From Enterococcus devriesei (GTDB lineage Bacteria; Bacillota; Bacilli; Lactobacillales; Enterococcaceae), in the NCBI RefSeq assembly GCF_001885905.1, contig NZ_JXKM01000010.1, positions 1 through 33,120 on the forward strand: DNA of 33,120 nt, read 5' to 3'. Both the position numbers and the translations under genes were made by a program. Positions within the stretch are counted from its first letter, which is position 1. Every line of letters begins with the position of its first letter. The notes beneath the pieces were generated by a model. That model searched no databases and was not told where the DNA came from. It worked only from the letters and a program-made list of their open reading frames with translations. Shown here piece by piece: positions 7,098-15,156 of the stretch.

Positions 7098-7392
7098 TCA
7101 CAAAAAATTATTTTCTTCCTCCAAAATAGCGAGACGCTTTTCTAATTGCTTGACATCCTTTAACGTCTTTGATTGACCCTGAATCATGACTGGGGTAGCT
7201 TGCTTGCCCCAAATAGCAATAGAATCTTTTGAAGGTCCAAATTCTTCTGTTAATGATTTAAGTGAACGGCCTTCTTGGTGAAGGGCCTTCTTGGTGAAGT
7301 TTAACCAATGAATCTTTGAAATCTTGTGAATAACGAATTGACATAAAAATACTCCTATACTTTCATTTTACGGACTGAATAAAAATAGTCCA
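7098..7392 (-). mobile_element. broken IS3-family orfA with one terminal repeat
   Basis: A leftward transposase orfA starts at 7344 (MSIRYSQDFKDSLVKLHQEG) with a helix-turn-helix and a leucine-rich tail ending at a stop at 7098. The frame is broken by a perfect 16-base tandem duplication (7268-7283 and 7284-7299), which shifts the reading frame after LHQEG; removing one copy restores a continuous frame of about 76 codons. The left terminus TGGACTATTTTTATTCAGTC is visible on the minus strand from 7392. OrfB and the other terminus are absent, so it cannot move by itself. Confidence 0.7.
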
Positions 7393-7452
7393 TTTTTTTA
7401 GTATAAGAGCATTTTGTGTTGCACTTTAAATGAGGTGATCTTTTTGAATCTT

Positions 7453-9720
7453 TTAAGAAATTATAGCTGCTAATGCAGCACCAGTCCGAGAGTTTTTATC
7501 GTTTAGGCTATCTTTTGGATGACCTTCAAAACAAACTTGACCGCCGAATTTACCAGCATCGGGGCCCATATCGACTAACCAATCGGCTCGTGAAATTAAT
7601 TTCAGATTATGTTCAATCAGAATTAATGTATTGCCCTTATCAACCAATCCTTCAAATAAATCGATCAATTGTTGAGTATCCTGTAAGTGCAATCCGGTTG
7701 TTGGTTCATCTAAGAAATAGATTCGGCCGGTATGATTCAATTCCATTGCTAACTTAACACGTTGCACTTCACCACCAGATAAAGTGGTCATCGACTGGCT
7801 AAGATTCAAATAACCAAGTCCAACTTGGTGGAGTAGACTAACCTTTTTGTAGATATCTGGCACATCTTTGAAAAACTCTAAAGTGTCGTTGATAGAAAGA
7901 TTTAGAACCTCAGAAATATCTTTGCCATGATAAGTGTATTGTAGTGCTTCTTGGCTATAACGTTTCCCATGACACAACTCACATTCTTGAACGATTGGAT
8001 CCATGAATGCCATCTCGGTGATCATCACACCTTTACCTTTGCAACGGGGACAAGCACCTTTACCGTTATAACTAAATAGTTGTGTTGAAACGCCATTGTT
8101 GGCTTTACTGAAAAGCTTTCGTAGAGGATTTAAAATGTTCAAGTAAGTTGCAGGTGTAGAACGAATATTCAAACCTACAGAATCCTGACTCAAATCAATA
8201 TAGTCTTGATCAGAAACTTGTTGTTTGAAAGCTTGGACTAAAGTACTTTTTCCAGAACCTGCTGGTCCAGATATCACGGTCATTACACCTTGAGGGATTC
8301 TGGTAGATACGTCTTTTAAATTATGAGAAGTTACATGATTAACATTTAGCCAAGATTGAGGTTCACGAGGCTTTGGGAAAGTGATTTTTTCTCGTAACAT
8401 TTTACCCGTAATCGTATCTGACCGTAATAGTTCGTCGTAGGTACCAGTGAAAGTTACTTGACCACCATTTTTGCCGGCTTGTGGTCCCATTTCCACGACA
8501 TAATCTGCTGTCGAAATAATGGCAGGGTTGTGATCAACTAGGATAATGGTATTGCCATGTTCCTTGAGCTTTTTTAAGGATTGGGTAATTAATTTAATAT
8601 CGTGAGGATGGAGTCCTACACTTGGTTCATCGAGTACGTAAACTAAATCGGATAGGGAACTCGTCAAATATTTGGCAATTTTAATTCGTTGAGCTTCTCC
8701 ACCAGATAGAGTATCAGTTCCACGGCCAAGGGAAAGATAACCTAAACCGATGTCGACCAAAGCTTGAACTTTACTATGTAGTTCACGCACCATTGTTTTA
8801 GCCTTGGGGTCCGAGATATTATCCAAAAATTTTAGGACACTTACTAAATCCATATCGCTGACTTCTGCAATATTTTTGCCAGCAATTTTACCAGTTAGAG
8901 CCTTTTTGTTCAGACGTGTTCCATGACATACTGGGCAAGGTTTTCGAGTGACAATCTTTGATAAGGCAGCTTCATGATGACGACCTGAGGCACTATGAAT
9001 AACAGAGCGAAGCATACGTGGAACTAGTCCTTCATATAATGCCGTACGGCCCCAATTTGCCGGTGGATTTTTTAATTTTTGTTGCGGAGCGTGCATGAAT
9101 AAATCATATTCTTCATCGGTGTAGTCTTTAATTTTTTTGTCTAAATCAAATAATCCACTGTTGCCATATTCCTTCCAACGCCAAGTTCCCGGTTGAAAAC
9201 CGGCAAAAGTCATTGCACCTTCATTGAGTGATTTATTAGGATCAATTAATTGACGTTCATCTACGTCGTCAACAAAGCCTAATCCCTGACATTTTGGACA
9301 CATTCCCTGAGGTAGGTTAAAGGAAAACCATTCAGAATACCCAACCCAAGGCTGTCCAATTCGAGAAAACATCAAACGTAAGACGGAATAGATGCCGGTG
9401 TAGGTTGCCAGAGTAGATCGAGAATTACGACCAATAGGCTTCTGTTCAACCACAATTGCCACTGGTAAGTTGTCGATTCGGTTCACTTCAGGTTGACCGT
9501 ATTTAGGCAAATATTGTTGGGTGAAACTAGGAAAAGTTTCATTCAATTCACGTCGGGAAACAGCGGCTAATGTATCAAAAACTAAAGAGGATTTACCAGA
9601 CCCAGAAAGACCAGCAAATACAGTCGTTTTATGCTTAGGAATATCTAAACTGACATCCTTTAAGTTATTTTCTTGAGCTCCATGGATAGAGATAGTCCCA
9701 TCTGCAAATAAATCAGTCAT
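7453..9720 (-). CDS. UvrA-like ABC ATPase (plasmid UvrA paralogue)
   Basis: A 755-residue soluble tandem ABC ATPase of the UvrA class, shorter than housekeeping UvrA (about 940). First half: Walker A GLSGSGKSSLVF near residue 36, zinc-binding CPKCQG and CPVCHG motifs, signature LSGGEAQRIKIA, Walker B VYVLDEPSVGLHP. Second half: Walker A GPAGSGKSTLV, zinc motifs CPRCKGKG and CELCHGKRY, signature LSGGEVQRVKLA and Walker B IYFLDEPTTGLHL. The shorter length recalls UvrA2-type paralogues, reduced in the UvrB-interaction and DNA-damage-sensing inserts and sometimes linked to drug or DNA-damage tolerance. I set the start at the ATG at 9720, which has a GGAGG site; an upstream frame extension lacks one. 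No partner gene lies alongside. Confidence 0.85.
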   Translation of the reverse strand: MTDLFADGTISIHGAQENNLKDVSLDIPKHKTTVFAGLSGSGKSSLVFDTLAAVSRRELNETFPSFTQQYLPKYGQPEVNRIDNLPVAIVVEQKPIGRNSRSTLATYTGIYSVLRLMFSRIGQPWVGYSEWFSFNLPQGMCPKCQGLGFVDDVDERQLIDPNKSLNEGAMTFAGFQPGTWRWKEYGNSGLFDLDKKIKDYTDEEYDLFMHAPQQKLKNPPANWGRTALYEGLVPRMLRSVIHSASGRHHEAALSKIVTRKPCPVCHGTRLNKKALTGKIAGKNIAEVSDMDLVSVLKFLDNISDPKAKTMVRELHSKVQALVDIGLGYLSLGRGTDTLSGGEAQRIKIAKYLTSSLSDLVYVLDEPSVGLHPHDIKLITQSLKKLKEHGNTIILVDHNPAIISTADYVVEMGPQAGKNGGQVTFTGTYDELLRSDTITGKMLREKITFPKPREPQSWLNVNHVTSHNLKDVSTRIPQGVMTVISGPAGSGKSTLVQAFKQQVSDQDYIDLSQDSVGLNIRSTPATYLNILNPLRKLFSKANNGVSTQLFSYNGKGACPRCKGKGVMITEMAFMDPIVQECELCHGKRYSQEALQYTYHGKDISEVLNLSINDTLEFFKDVPDIYKKVSLLHQVGLGYLNLSQSMTTLSGGEVQRVKLAMELNHTGRIYFLDEPTTGLHLQDTQQLIDLFEGLVDKGNTLILIEHNLKLISRADWLVDMGPDAGKFGGQVCFEGHPKDSLNDKNSRTGAALAAIIS

Positions 9721-9785
9721 AAAAACCTCCAACAGTAAATTTATAATTCCATTATATATAGAAATCTCGTTTAACAAAAATAATC

Positions 9786-9839
9786 GGGTCTAGAATTTTT
9801 GGTGTTGGAAAGTATTTCCATTCCAAAAGTACTAGGCCC
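9786..9839. repeat. inverted repeat upstream of the UvrA-like gene
   Basis: GGGTCTAGAATTTTTGG (9786-9802) pairs with CCAAAAGTACTAGGCCC (9823-9839) with three mismatches, and a smaller GGAAA/TTTCC hairpin lies in the loop. It sits between divergent genes and could be a terminator relic, an operator or an insertion-sequence scar. Confidence 0.4.
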
Positions 9840-9987
9840 TAATTTAAAAAGCCATTGATAATGGATCAAAAACGGCCACTAGGGTATACTTGATTGTCCT
9901 TTTTAGTAAGTATTGATTTTTTGTGGTATACTGGGATTAGAAAATAGGACATTTAAGTTGGGCAAAATTAGAGTGGAGGTGTCAAAA

Positions 9988-10359
9988 ATGAAATATATTA
10001 TAGATGCAATCATAAGGGGAATTATTCCCTTTGTAATTATGAGCGGAATATCTTTAATAATGGTTTATCAGAAGTTGAACTCATTTCAAATAAAAAGTAC
10101 TTTCCTAGTAGGAATAATTATTACATTAGTTTCAGCTGCTAGCGTGATTTATGAGATTGATAATTTAACTTTAACACAGCAATCTATTATCCACTTTTTT
10201 GTAATGCTGATAACAGTTTTTCCTTGTTTGATAATTAGTGGGTGGTTTCCATTGTCAAATATCTTTGATTTCTTAAAGTTATTGGCGATCTTCTTGGTAG
10301 TTGGCGTTGTTTTATGGATAATTTCATTTTTTATTTTTGGAAAGCTACTAAATAAGTAA
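9988..10359 (+). CDS. DUF3021 membrane protein
   Basis: A 123-residue integral membrane protein with four predicted transmembrane helices at roughly residues 4-24, 35-54, 68-90 and 95-119, and short polar loops. This is the size and layout of DUF3021 proteins, which usually stand next to a LytTR-type regulator and are thought to modulate it at the membrane. No LytTR gene is present, so this is probably an orphan moved by rearrangement. I prefer the ATG at 9988, which has a GGAGGTG site, over an earlier frame extension. The serine recombinase starts 63 bases downstream. Assignment rests on size and topology and is moderate. Confidence 0.6.
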   Translation: MKYIIDAIIRGIIPFVIMSGISLIMVYQKLNSFQIKSTFLVGIIITLVSAASVIYEIDNLTLTQQSIIHFFVMLITVFPCLIISGWFPLSNIFDFLKLLAIFLVVGVVLWIISFFIFGKLLNK

Positions 10360-10422
10360 GTTTAGCTTATATATTTGCTTGTGGAATTTAAAAAAACTTT
10401 TTTTAAAAAAGGAAAGATATTA

Positions 10423-11040
10423 ATGACTAAAATAGGGTATGCACGAGTAAGTAGCAAAGAACAGAACTTAGATCGGCAATTACAAGCGTTACAGGGCGTT
10501 TCTAAGGTCTTTTCAGACAAATTAAGCGGTCAATCGGTCGAACGCCCACAATTACAAGCTATGCTTAACTATATTCGTGAAGGGGATATTGTTATTGTTA
10601 CTGAATTAGATCGATTAGGACGAAATAATAAAGAATTAACAGAATTGATGAATCAAATTCAAATTAAGGGGGCAACCCTGGAAGTCTTAAATTTACCCTC
10701 AATGAATGGTATTGAAGATGAAAATTTAAGGCGTTTGATTAATAGCCTTGTCATTGAATTGTACAAGTATCAAGCAGAATCAGAACGAAAAAAAATTAAG
10801 GAACGTCAGGCACAAGGAATCGAAATTGCTAAGAAAAAAGGCAAATTCAAAGGTCGGCAACTGAAATTTAAAAAAAATGATCCACGTTTAAAGCATGCTT
10901 TCGATTTGTTTTTGAATGGTTTATCCGATAAAGAAGTTGAAGAACAAACTGGAATTAATCGCCGAACGTTTAGAAGGTATCGAGCAAGATATAACGTGAC
11001 AGTAGATCAAAGAAAAAACAATGAAAAGAGGGATAGTTAA
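10423..11040 (+). CDS. serine recombinase beta (Inc18 resolvase/invertase)
   Basis: A small serine recombinase of 205 residues, the same length as the beta recombinase of pSM19035. The N-terminal catalytic domain has the nucleophile S10 in GYARVSSKEQ and the conserved ELDRLGRNN and YQAESER regions. The C-terminal helix-turn-helix is in the SDKEVEEQTGINRRTFRR segment. It resolves plasmid multimers or inverts DNA at its six sites with help from a DNA-bending protein. The ATG at 10423 follows an AAGGAAAG site. It overlaps the topoisomerase start by one base (TAATG), so the two are translationally coupled, as in Inc18 plasmids. I could not identify a six site upstream; the interval to the DUF3021 gene is only 63 bases. 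Confidence 0.9.
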   Translation: MTKIGYARVSSKEQNLDRQLQALQGVSKVFSDKLSGQSVERPQLQAMLNYIREGDIVIVTELDRLGRNNKELTELMNQIQIKGATLEVLNLPSMNGIEDENLRRLINSLVIELYKYQAESERKKIKERQAQGIEIAKKKGKFKGRQLKFKKNDPRLKHAFDLFLNGLSDKEVEEQTGINRRTFRRYRARYNVTVDQRKNNEKRDS

Positions 11041-13184
11041 TGAGTACGGTTATTTTAGCTGAAAAACCAAGCCAGGCATTAGCCTACGCAAGTGCTTTAA
11101 AACAAAGCACCAAAAAAGACGGTTATTTTGAGATCAAAGACCCACTATTTACAGATGAAACGTTTATCACCTTTGGTTTTGGGCATTTAGTGGAATTAGC
11201 AGAACCAGGTCATTATGACGAAAAGTGGCAAAATTGGAAACTTGAATCTTTGCCGATTTTTCCTGATCGATACGATTTTGAAGTTGCAAAAGATAAGGGA
11301 AAGCAGTTTAAAATTGTTGCAGAACTTCTCAAAAAGGCAAATACAATTATTGTTGCAACAGATAGCGACAGAGAAGGTGAAAATATCGCCTGGTCGATTA
11401 TCCATAAAGCAAATGCCTTTTCAAAAGATAAAACATTTAAAAGACTATGGATCAATAGCTTAGAAAAAGATGTGATCCGAAGCGGTTTTCAAAATTTGCA
11501 ACCTGGAATGAATTACTATCCCTTTTATCAAGAAGCGCAAACACGTCAAATTGCCGATTGGTTGATCGGCATGAACGCAAGCCCTTTGTATACGTTAAAT
11601 TTACAACAGAAGGGCGTACAAGGTACATTTTCACTAGGACGTGTTCAAACGCCCACCTTATACCTTATTTTTCAGCGCCAGGAAGCCATAGAGAATTTTA
11701 AAAAAGAACCTTTTTTCGAGGTGGAAGCTAGTATAAAAGTAAACCAAGGTTCGTTTAAGGGCGTTCTAAGCCCCACACAGCGTTTTAAAACCCAAGAGGA
11801 GCTTTTAGCTTTTGTTTCTTCTAAACAAGCTAAAATAGGCAATCAAGAGGGCAGAATCGCTGACGTGCAAACCAAAGAGAAAAAAACGAATAGTCCTAGT
11901 CTGTTTTCTTTAAGTAGTTTGCAATCAAAAGTCAATCAGCTTTATAAAGCGACAGCGAGCCAAACTTTAAAAGCTATGCAAGGGCTGTATGAAGCAAAAT
12001 TATTGAGTTATCCAAGAACAGATACACCATTTATTACAGAGAACGAATTTGCTTATTTAAAAGCGAATTTTGGCAAATATAGCGGATTTTTAGGACTTGA
12101 TCTTGAAATGGTTCAAACAGAGCCTAGAAAGCGTTATGTGGACGGTAGTAAGGTACAGGAACACCACGCCATTATCCCAACAAAACAAGTACCTACCGAA
12201 TCTGCATTAGCGAAAATGGACGATTTACAACGAAAAATTTATGCTTTAGTCGTTAAAACGACCGTTGCCATGTTTTTACCTGATTACTTGTATGAAGAAA
12301 CCAAGATACAAACGAAAGTAGCTGATTTGCTGTTTCAATCGATCGGAAAGACACCAAAACAAGAAGGGTGGAAAATTCTTTTCAAACAACAAAATAAAGA
12401 AGAAAAAGAGGACGTTCAAACGTTACCCTTGGTTATCATTGGAGAACATGCCGAAGTTGACGTTAAGAGTGCCGAAAAAGAAACACAACCACCGAAAGCT
12501 TTTACAGAGGGTACATTATTAACTGCTATGAAAACGGCGAATAAAACGGTTGATGATGAAGAAGCAATCAAGATTTTACAAGAAGTTGAGGGGATTGGAA
12601 CAGAAGCGACAAGAGCAAGCATTATTGAAGCCTTGAAACAAAAAGAATATATCCAAGTGATTAAGAATAAGCTTGTTGTGACTGAAAAAGGAAAATTATT
12701 GTGCCAGGCAGTTGAAAGTCAGCACCTTTTAACGAGTGCTGAAATGACGGCTAAATGGGAAACGTATTTAAAAAAAATCGGTAAAAGAGAAGGCAATCAA
12801 GAGAACTTTATTACGAATATCAAAAAATTCATTGTTCATTTACTGGAAGCTGTACCTAACGATATAGAAAAACTAAATTTTTCTGATTACCAGGAACAGA
12901 AAGAAAAAGAAGCAGAAAAAAGTATTGTAGGCAAATGTCCTAAGTGTGGCAACAATATTGTATTAAAAAAATCGTTTTATGGTTGTTCAAATTATCCTGA
13001 ATGTAAGTTTACTTTAGCTGAACATTTTAGAAAGAAAAAACTAACCAAAACAAATGTAAAAGAATTACTAGAGGGAAAAGAAACTCTGGTAAAAGGAATC
13101 AAAAACAAAGAGAAAAAGCCCTACAATGCCGTTGTAAAAATTGGGGAAAAGGGATATATTGATTTTATATCTTTCTCAAAATAA
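11040..13184 (+). CDS. topB: type IA DNA topoisomerase (TopB/topoisomerase III type)
   Basis: A 714-residue type IA topoisomerase that passes single strands to relax or decatenate plasmid DNA. The N-terminal Toprim domain shows ILAEKPSQ with E7 and the acidic metal site DSDREGE. The strand-cleaving tyrosine is Y324 in LLSYPRTDTP. The C-terminal region holds one four-cysteine zinc ribbon (CPKCG...CSNYPEC). It follows the beta recombinase with a one-base overlap, an arrangement known in Inc18 plasmids, where the enzyme is thought to control supercoiling or separate replication intermediates near the origin. A strong terminator follows at 13189, isolating it from the delta-omega partition genes. 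Confidence 0.93.
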   Translation: MSTVILAEKPSQALAYASALKQSTKKDGYFEIKDPLFTDETFITFGFGHLVELAEPGHYDEKWQNWKLESLPIFPDRYDFEVAKDKGKQFKIVAELLKKANTIIVATDSDREGENIAWSIIHKANAFSKDKTFKRLWINSLEKDVIRSGFQNLQPGMNYYPFYQEAQTRQIADWLIGMNASPLYTLNLQQKGVQGTFSLGRVQTPTLYLIFQRQEAIENFKKEPFFEVEASIKVNQGSFKGVLSPTQRFKTQEELLAFVSSKQAKIGNQEGRIADVQTKEKKTNSPSLFSLSSLQSKVNQLYKATASQTLKAMQGLYEAKLLSYPRTDTPFITENEFAYLKANFGKYSGFLGLDLEMVQTEPRKRYVDGSKVQEHHAIIPTKQVPTESALAKMDDLQRKIYALVVKTTVAMFLPDYLYEETKIQTKVADLLFQSIGKTPKQEGWKILFKQQNKEEKEDVQTLPLVIIGEHAEVDVKSAEKETQPPKAFTEGTLLTAMKTANKTVDDEEAIKILQEVEGIGTEATRASIIEALKQKEYIQVIKNKLVVTEKGKLLCQAVESQHLLTSAEMTAKWETYLKKIGKREGNQENFITNIKKFIVHLLEAVPNDIEKLNFSDYQEQKEKEAEKSIVGKCPKCGNNIVLKKSFYGCSNYPECKFTLAEHFRKKKLTKTNVKELLEGKETLVKGIKNKEKKPYNAVVKIGEKGYIDFISFSK

Positions 13185-13188
13185 ATAT

Positions 13189-13212
13189 AAAAGCCCTTTA
13201 AATAGGGCTTTT
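13189..13212 (+). terminator. terminator after topB
   Basis: AAAAGCCCT (13189-13197) pairs with AGGGCTTTT (13204-13212) around a short A/T loop. It lies five bases after the topB stop, just before the delta operator. Confidence 0.85.
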
Positions 13213-13219
13213 ATATATT

Positions 13220-13296
13220 AATCACAAATCACTTATCACAAATCACAAGTGATTAATCACAAATCACTTGTGATTTGTGATTCTTAATGATACAAT
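13220..13296 (+). promoter_or_regulatory. delta promoter with nine omega heptad operators
   Basis: Nine adjoining 7-base units of the ATCAC type run from 13220 to 13282: four direct, one inverted, two direct, two inverted. These are the WATCACW heptads bound by the omega repressor. The promoter lies partly inside them, with -35 TTGTGA at 13268-13273 and -10 TACAAT at 13291-13296, a 17-base spacer. Omega binding would therefore block RNA polymerase and may also serve as the partition (parS) site. Nine units is the number I recall for pSM19035 delta. Confidence 0.9.
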
Positions 13297-13328
13297 ATTA
13301 CTATACAAAAAAAGAATGGGGCGTAGTT

Positions 13329-14183
13329 ATGGAGAAGGAAGAACTCAAAATACTTGAAGAATTAAGACGTATTTTAAGCAATAAAAATGAAGCAATTGTT
13401 ATCTTGAATAATTACTTTAAAGGTGGTGTTGGAAAGTCAAAATTATCGACTATGTTTGCTTACTTGACAGACAAATTGAATTTAAAAGTTTTAATGATCG
13501 ATAAGGACTTACAAGCAACATTGACAAAAGACTTAGCAAAAACATTTAAGGTTGAATTGCCACGTGTCAATTTTTATGAAGGACTGAAAAACGGAAATTT
13601 AGCTTCTTCTATTATTCATTTGACTGATAATTTAGACTTGATTCCTGGCACGTTTGATTTGATGTTATTACCAAAATTAACTCGCTCATGGACGTTTGAA
13701 AATGAAAGTAGATTGCTTGCTACTCTGTTGGAACCTTTAAAAAGTGACTATGATCTCATTATTATTGATACTGTACCAACGCCAAGCGTTTATACAAATA
13801 ATGCAATCGTGGCAAGTGATTACGTCATGATCCCTTTACAAGCAGAAGAAGAAAGTACAAACAACATTCAAAACTATATTTCCTATTTGATTGATTTACA
13901 AGAACAGTTTAACCCTGGACTAGATATGATCGGTTTTGTTCCTTATTTAGTTGATACGGACAGCGCAACGATAAAATCAAACCTGGAAGAACTGTACAAA
14001 GAACATGAAGAAGATAATTTGGTTTTCCAAAATATTATCAAGCGAAGTAATAAAGTAAGTACCTGGTCTAAGAACGGCATTACAGAACATAAAGGCTATG
14101 ACAAAAAAGTTTTATCTATGTATGAGAATGTATTTTTTGAAATGGTTGAGCGAATCATTCAGTTAGAAAATGAAAAAGAATAG
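13329..14183 (+). CDS. delta, ParA-type partition ATPase (Inc18)
   Basis: A 284-residue Walker ATPase of the ParA family, the length known for delta of pSM19035. The deviant Walker A KGGVGKS is at residues 31-37; other family motifs include MIDKDLQATLT and the Walker B region DLIIIDTVPTPS. It works with the DNA-binding protein omega, which loads on the heptad arrays, to segregate plasmid copies. I chose the ATG at 13329 rather than the ATG at 13287, because the latter precedes the -10 box and could not be transcribed from this promoter. Its stop codon abuts the omega operator directly. Transcription should be repressed by omega. Confidence 0.93.
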   Translation: MEKEELKILEELRRILSNKNEAIVILNNYFKGGVGKSKLSTMFAYLTDKLNLKVLMIDKDLQATLTKDLAKTFKVELPRVNFYEGLKNGNLASSIIHLTDNLDLIPGTFDLMLLPKLTRSWTFENESRLLATLLEPLKSDYDLIIIDTVPTPSVYTNNAIVASDYVMIPLQAEEESTNNIQNYISYLIDLQEQFNPGLDMIGFVPYLVDTDSATIKSNLEELYKEHEEDNLVFQNIIKRSNKVSTWSKNGITEHKGYDKKVLSMYENVFFEMVERIIQLENEKE

Positions 14184-14232
14184 AATCACAAATCACAAAT
14201 CACTTGTGATTTGTGATTGTTGATGATAAAAT
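14184..14232 (+). promoter_or_regulatory. omega promoter with five heptad operators
   Basis: Five contiguous ATCAC-type heptads (three direct, two inverted) run from 14184 to 14218, immediately after the delta stop codon. The promoter is -35 TTGTGA at 14204-14209 and -10 TAAAAT at 14227-14232, a 17-base spacer, so the operator overlaps the -35. It drives omega-epsilon and autoregulates through omega. I recall seven heptads at this promoter in pSM19035, so this copy looks shorter. Confidence 0.85.
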
Positions 14233-14260
14233 AAGAATAAGAAGAAATAGAAAGAAGTGA

Positions 14261-14476
14261 GTGATTGTGGGAAACTTAGGCGCACAGAAAGCAAAACGAA
14301 ATGATACGCCAATCAGCGCAAAAAAAGATATAATGGGGGATAAGACGGTTCGTGTTCGTGCTGACTTGCACCATATCATAAAAATCGAAACAGCAAAGAA
14401 TGGCGGAAACGTAAAAGAAGTTATGGATCAAGCCTTAGAAGAATATATACGGAAATATTTACCTGACAAACTTTAA
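14261..14476 (+). CDS. omega, ribbon-helix-helix repressor and ParB-like partition protein
   Basis: A 71-residue ribbon-helix-helix protein that, as far as I can tell, matches omega of pSM19035 residue for residue (N-terminus MIVGNLGAQKAKRNDTP, DNA-binding strand TVRVRADLHH). It dimerises, binds WATCACW heptads in the minor-to-major groove manner of the MetJ/Arc fold, and represses delta, omega and copy-control promoters while acting as the centromere-binding partner of delta. It uses a GTG start at 14261. Its gene precedes epsilon by 16 bases, so the two are co-transcribed. Heptads at both promoters upstream support a working regulatory circuit. Confidence 0.96.
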   Translation: MIVGNLGAQKAKRNDTPISAKKDIMGDKTVRVRADLHHIIKIETAKNGGNVKEVMDQALEEYIRKYLPDKL

Positions 14477-14492
14477 AAGGAGTGAAAATGAA

Positions 14493-14765
14493 ATGGCAGT
14501 TACGTATGAAAAAATATTTGAAATTGAAATCATTAATGAGTTATCGGCAAGTGTTTATAATCGGGTATTAAATTATGTTTTGAATCATGAACTAGATACT
14601 AAAAATACTCGTTTACTAGAAGTGAATCTTTTAAATCAATTAGAAGTGGCACAAGAAGTTGATTTATTTCAACAACCATTTGAAGAATTACAAGCTATTC
14701 ATGAGTATTGGCGGTCAATGAATCAATATTCAAAACAAATTTTGACAAAAGAGAAAGTGGCTTAA
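14493..14765 (+). CDS. epsilon antitoxin of the epsilon-zeta system
   Basis: A 90-residue all-helical antitoxin ([15 protein letters not shown]...), the full length of epsilon in Inc18 plasmids. It binds two zeta monomers and blocks their ATP/GTP-binding cleft, and is itself degraded quickly. A strong AAAGGAG ribosome site precedes the ATG. The zeta start follows by one base, so the two are coupled. Here the toxin gene is interrupted downstream, so this antitoxin is intact but has no functional partner encoded in the window. Confidence 0.94.
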   Translation: MAVTYEKIFEIEIINELSASVYNRVLNYVLNHELDTKNTRLLEVNLLNQLEVAQEVDLFQQPFEELQAIHEYWRSMNQYSKQILTKEKVA

Positions 14766-14766
14766 C

Positions 14767-15055
14767 ATGGCGAATATTACTGACTTCACCGAAAAGCAAT
14801 TTGAAGATCGTTTAGAAAAGAATGTTGAACGACTAACTAAAAATAGACTAGCGGTTGAATCGCCAACCGCTTTTTTACTTGGTGGGCAACCAGGATCAGG
14901 GAAAACTAGTTTACGATCGGCAATTTCCGAAGAAACACAAGGAAATGTTGTTATCATTGATAACGATACGTTCAAACAACAGCACCCAAATTTTGACGAA
15001 TTAGTGAAACTCTATGAAAAAGACGTAGTAAAACATGCAACATCCTATTCTAATC
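14767..15055 (+). pseudogene. zeta toxin, 5' part, interrupted by the lac insertion
   Basis: The first 96 codons of zeta toxin, a UDP-N-acetylglucosamine kinase of the P-loop superfamily. Walker [13 protein letters not shown] with K46 and D67 in IDNDTF are present. After N96 the sequence switches to inserted DNA, adds six foreign residues (QLVKLN) and stops at 15075. Zeta has 287 residues, and the rest, including residues known to be needed for substrate binding and phosphoryl transfer (E100, T128, R158, R171), resumes at 25483. The fragment should have no kinase activity. The left junction lies at 15054-15055, where TC is shared with the right junction. Confidence 0.95.
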
Positions 15056-15097
15056 AGCTGGTAAAGCTTAATTAGGTTATATAAGCTTGAAAATAAA

Positions 15098-15126
15098 GGG
15101 TTTGTCCAATATGGACAAGCCTTTTT
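15098..15126. terminator. terminator just inside the left end of the lac insertion
   Basis: GGGTTTGTCC and GGACAAGCCT form a 10-base stem (one G-T pair) around AATAT, followed by five T residues on the plus strand. It would stop transcription coming from omega-epsilon-zeta' and also lies at the 3' side of the leftward integrase chimera. Confidence 0.8.
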
Positions 15127-15132
15127 CTTATG

Positions 15133-15156
15133 TTTTGCCACAGATTTGCCACACTT
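15133..15156 (+). repeat. left copy of a 24-base direct repeat flanking the lac region
   Basis: This 24-base stretch begins TTTTGCCAC and ends GCCACACTT. It matches 25344-25367 at 21 of 24 positions in the same orientation. It overlaps the end of the integrase-derived reading frame, where attachment sites of tyrosine-recombinase elements usually lie, so it may be an att-like end of an earlier element. It is 78 bases inside the zeta junction. Confidence 0.6.

Noticed and set aside
10360-10422. A six recombination site upstream of the beta recombinase
   Set aside because: The interval is only 63 bases, A/T-rich, and I could not identify paired recombinase subsites in it.
11196-11463. Several overlapping ORFs inside topB in other frames
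   Set aside because: They are shadows of the topoisomerase reading frame with no ribosome sites or family motifs.
13220-13282. Short tandem repeats resembling a CRISPR or satellite array
   Set aside because: The units are contiguous 7-base omega operators with no spacers, placed exactly at the delta promoter.
13287-13328. Upstream ATG extension of delta
   Set aside because: It overlaps the -10 region of the promoter, so it would not be in the transcript; the ATG at 13329 gives the known 284-residue length.
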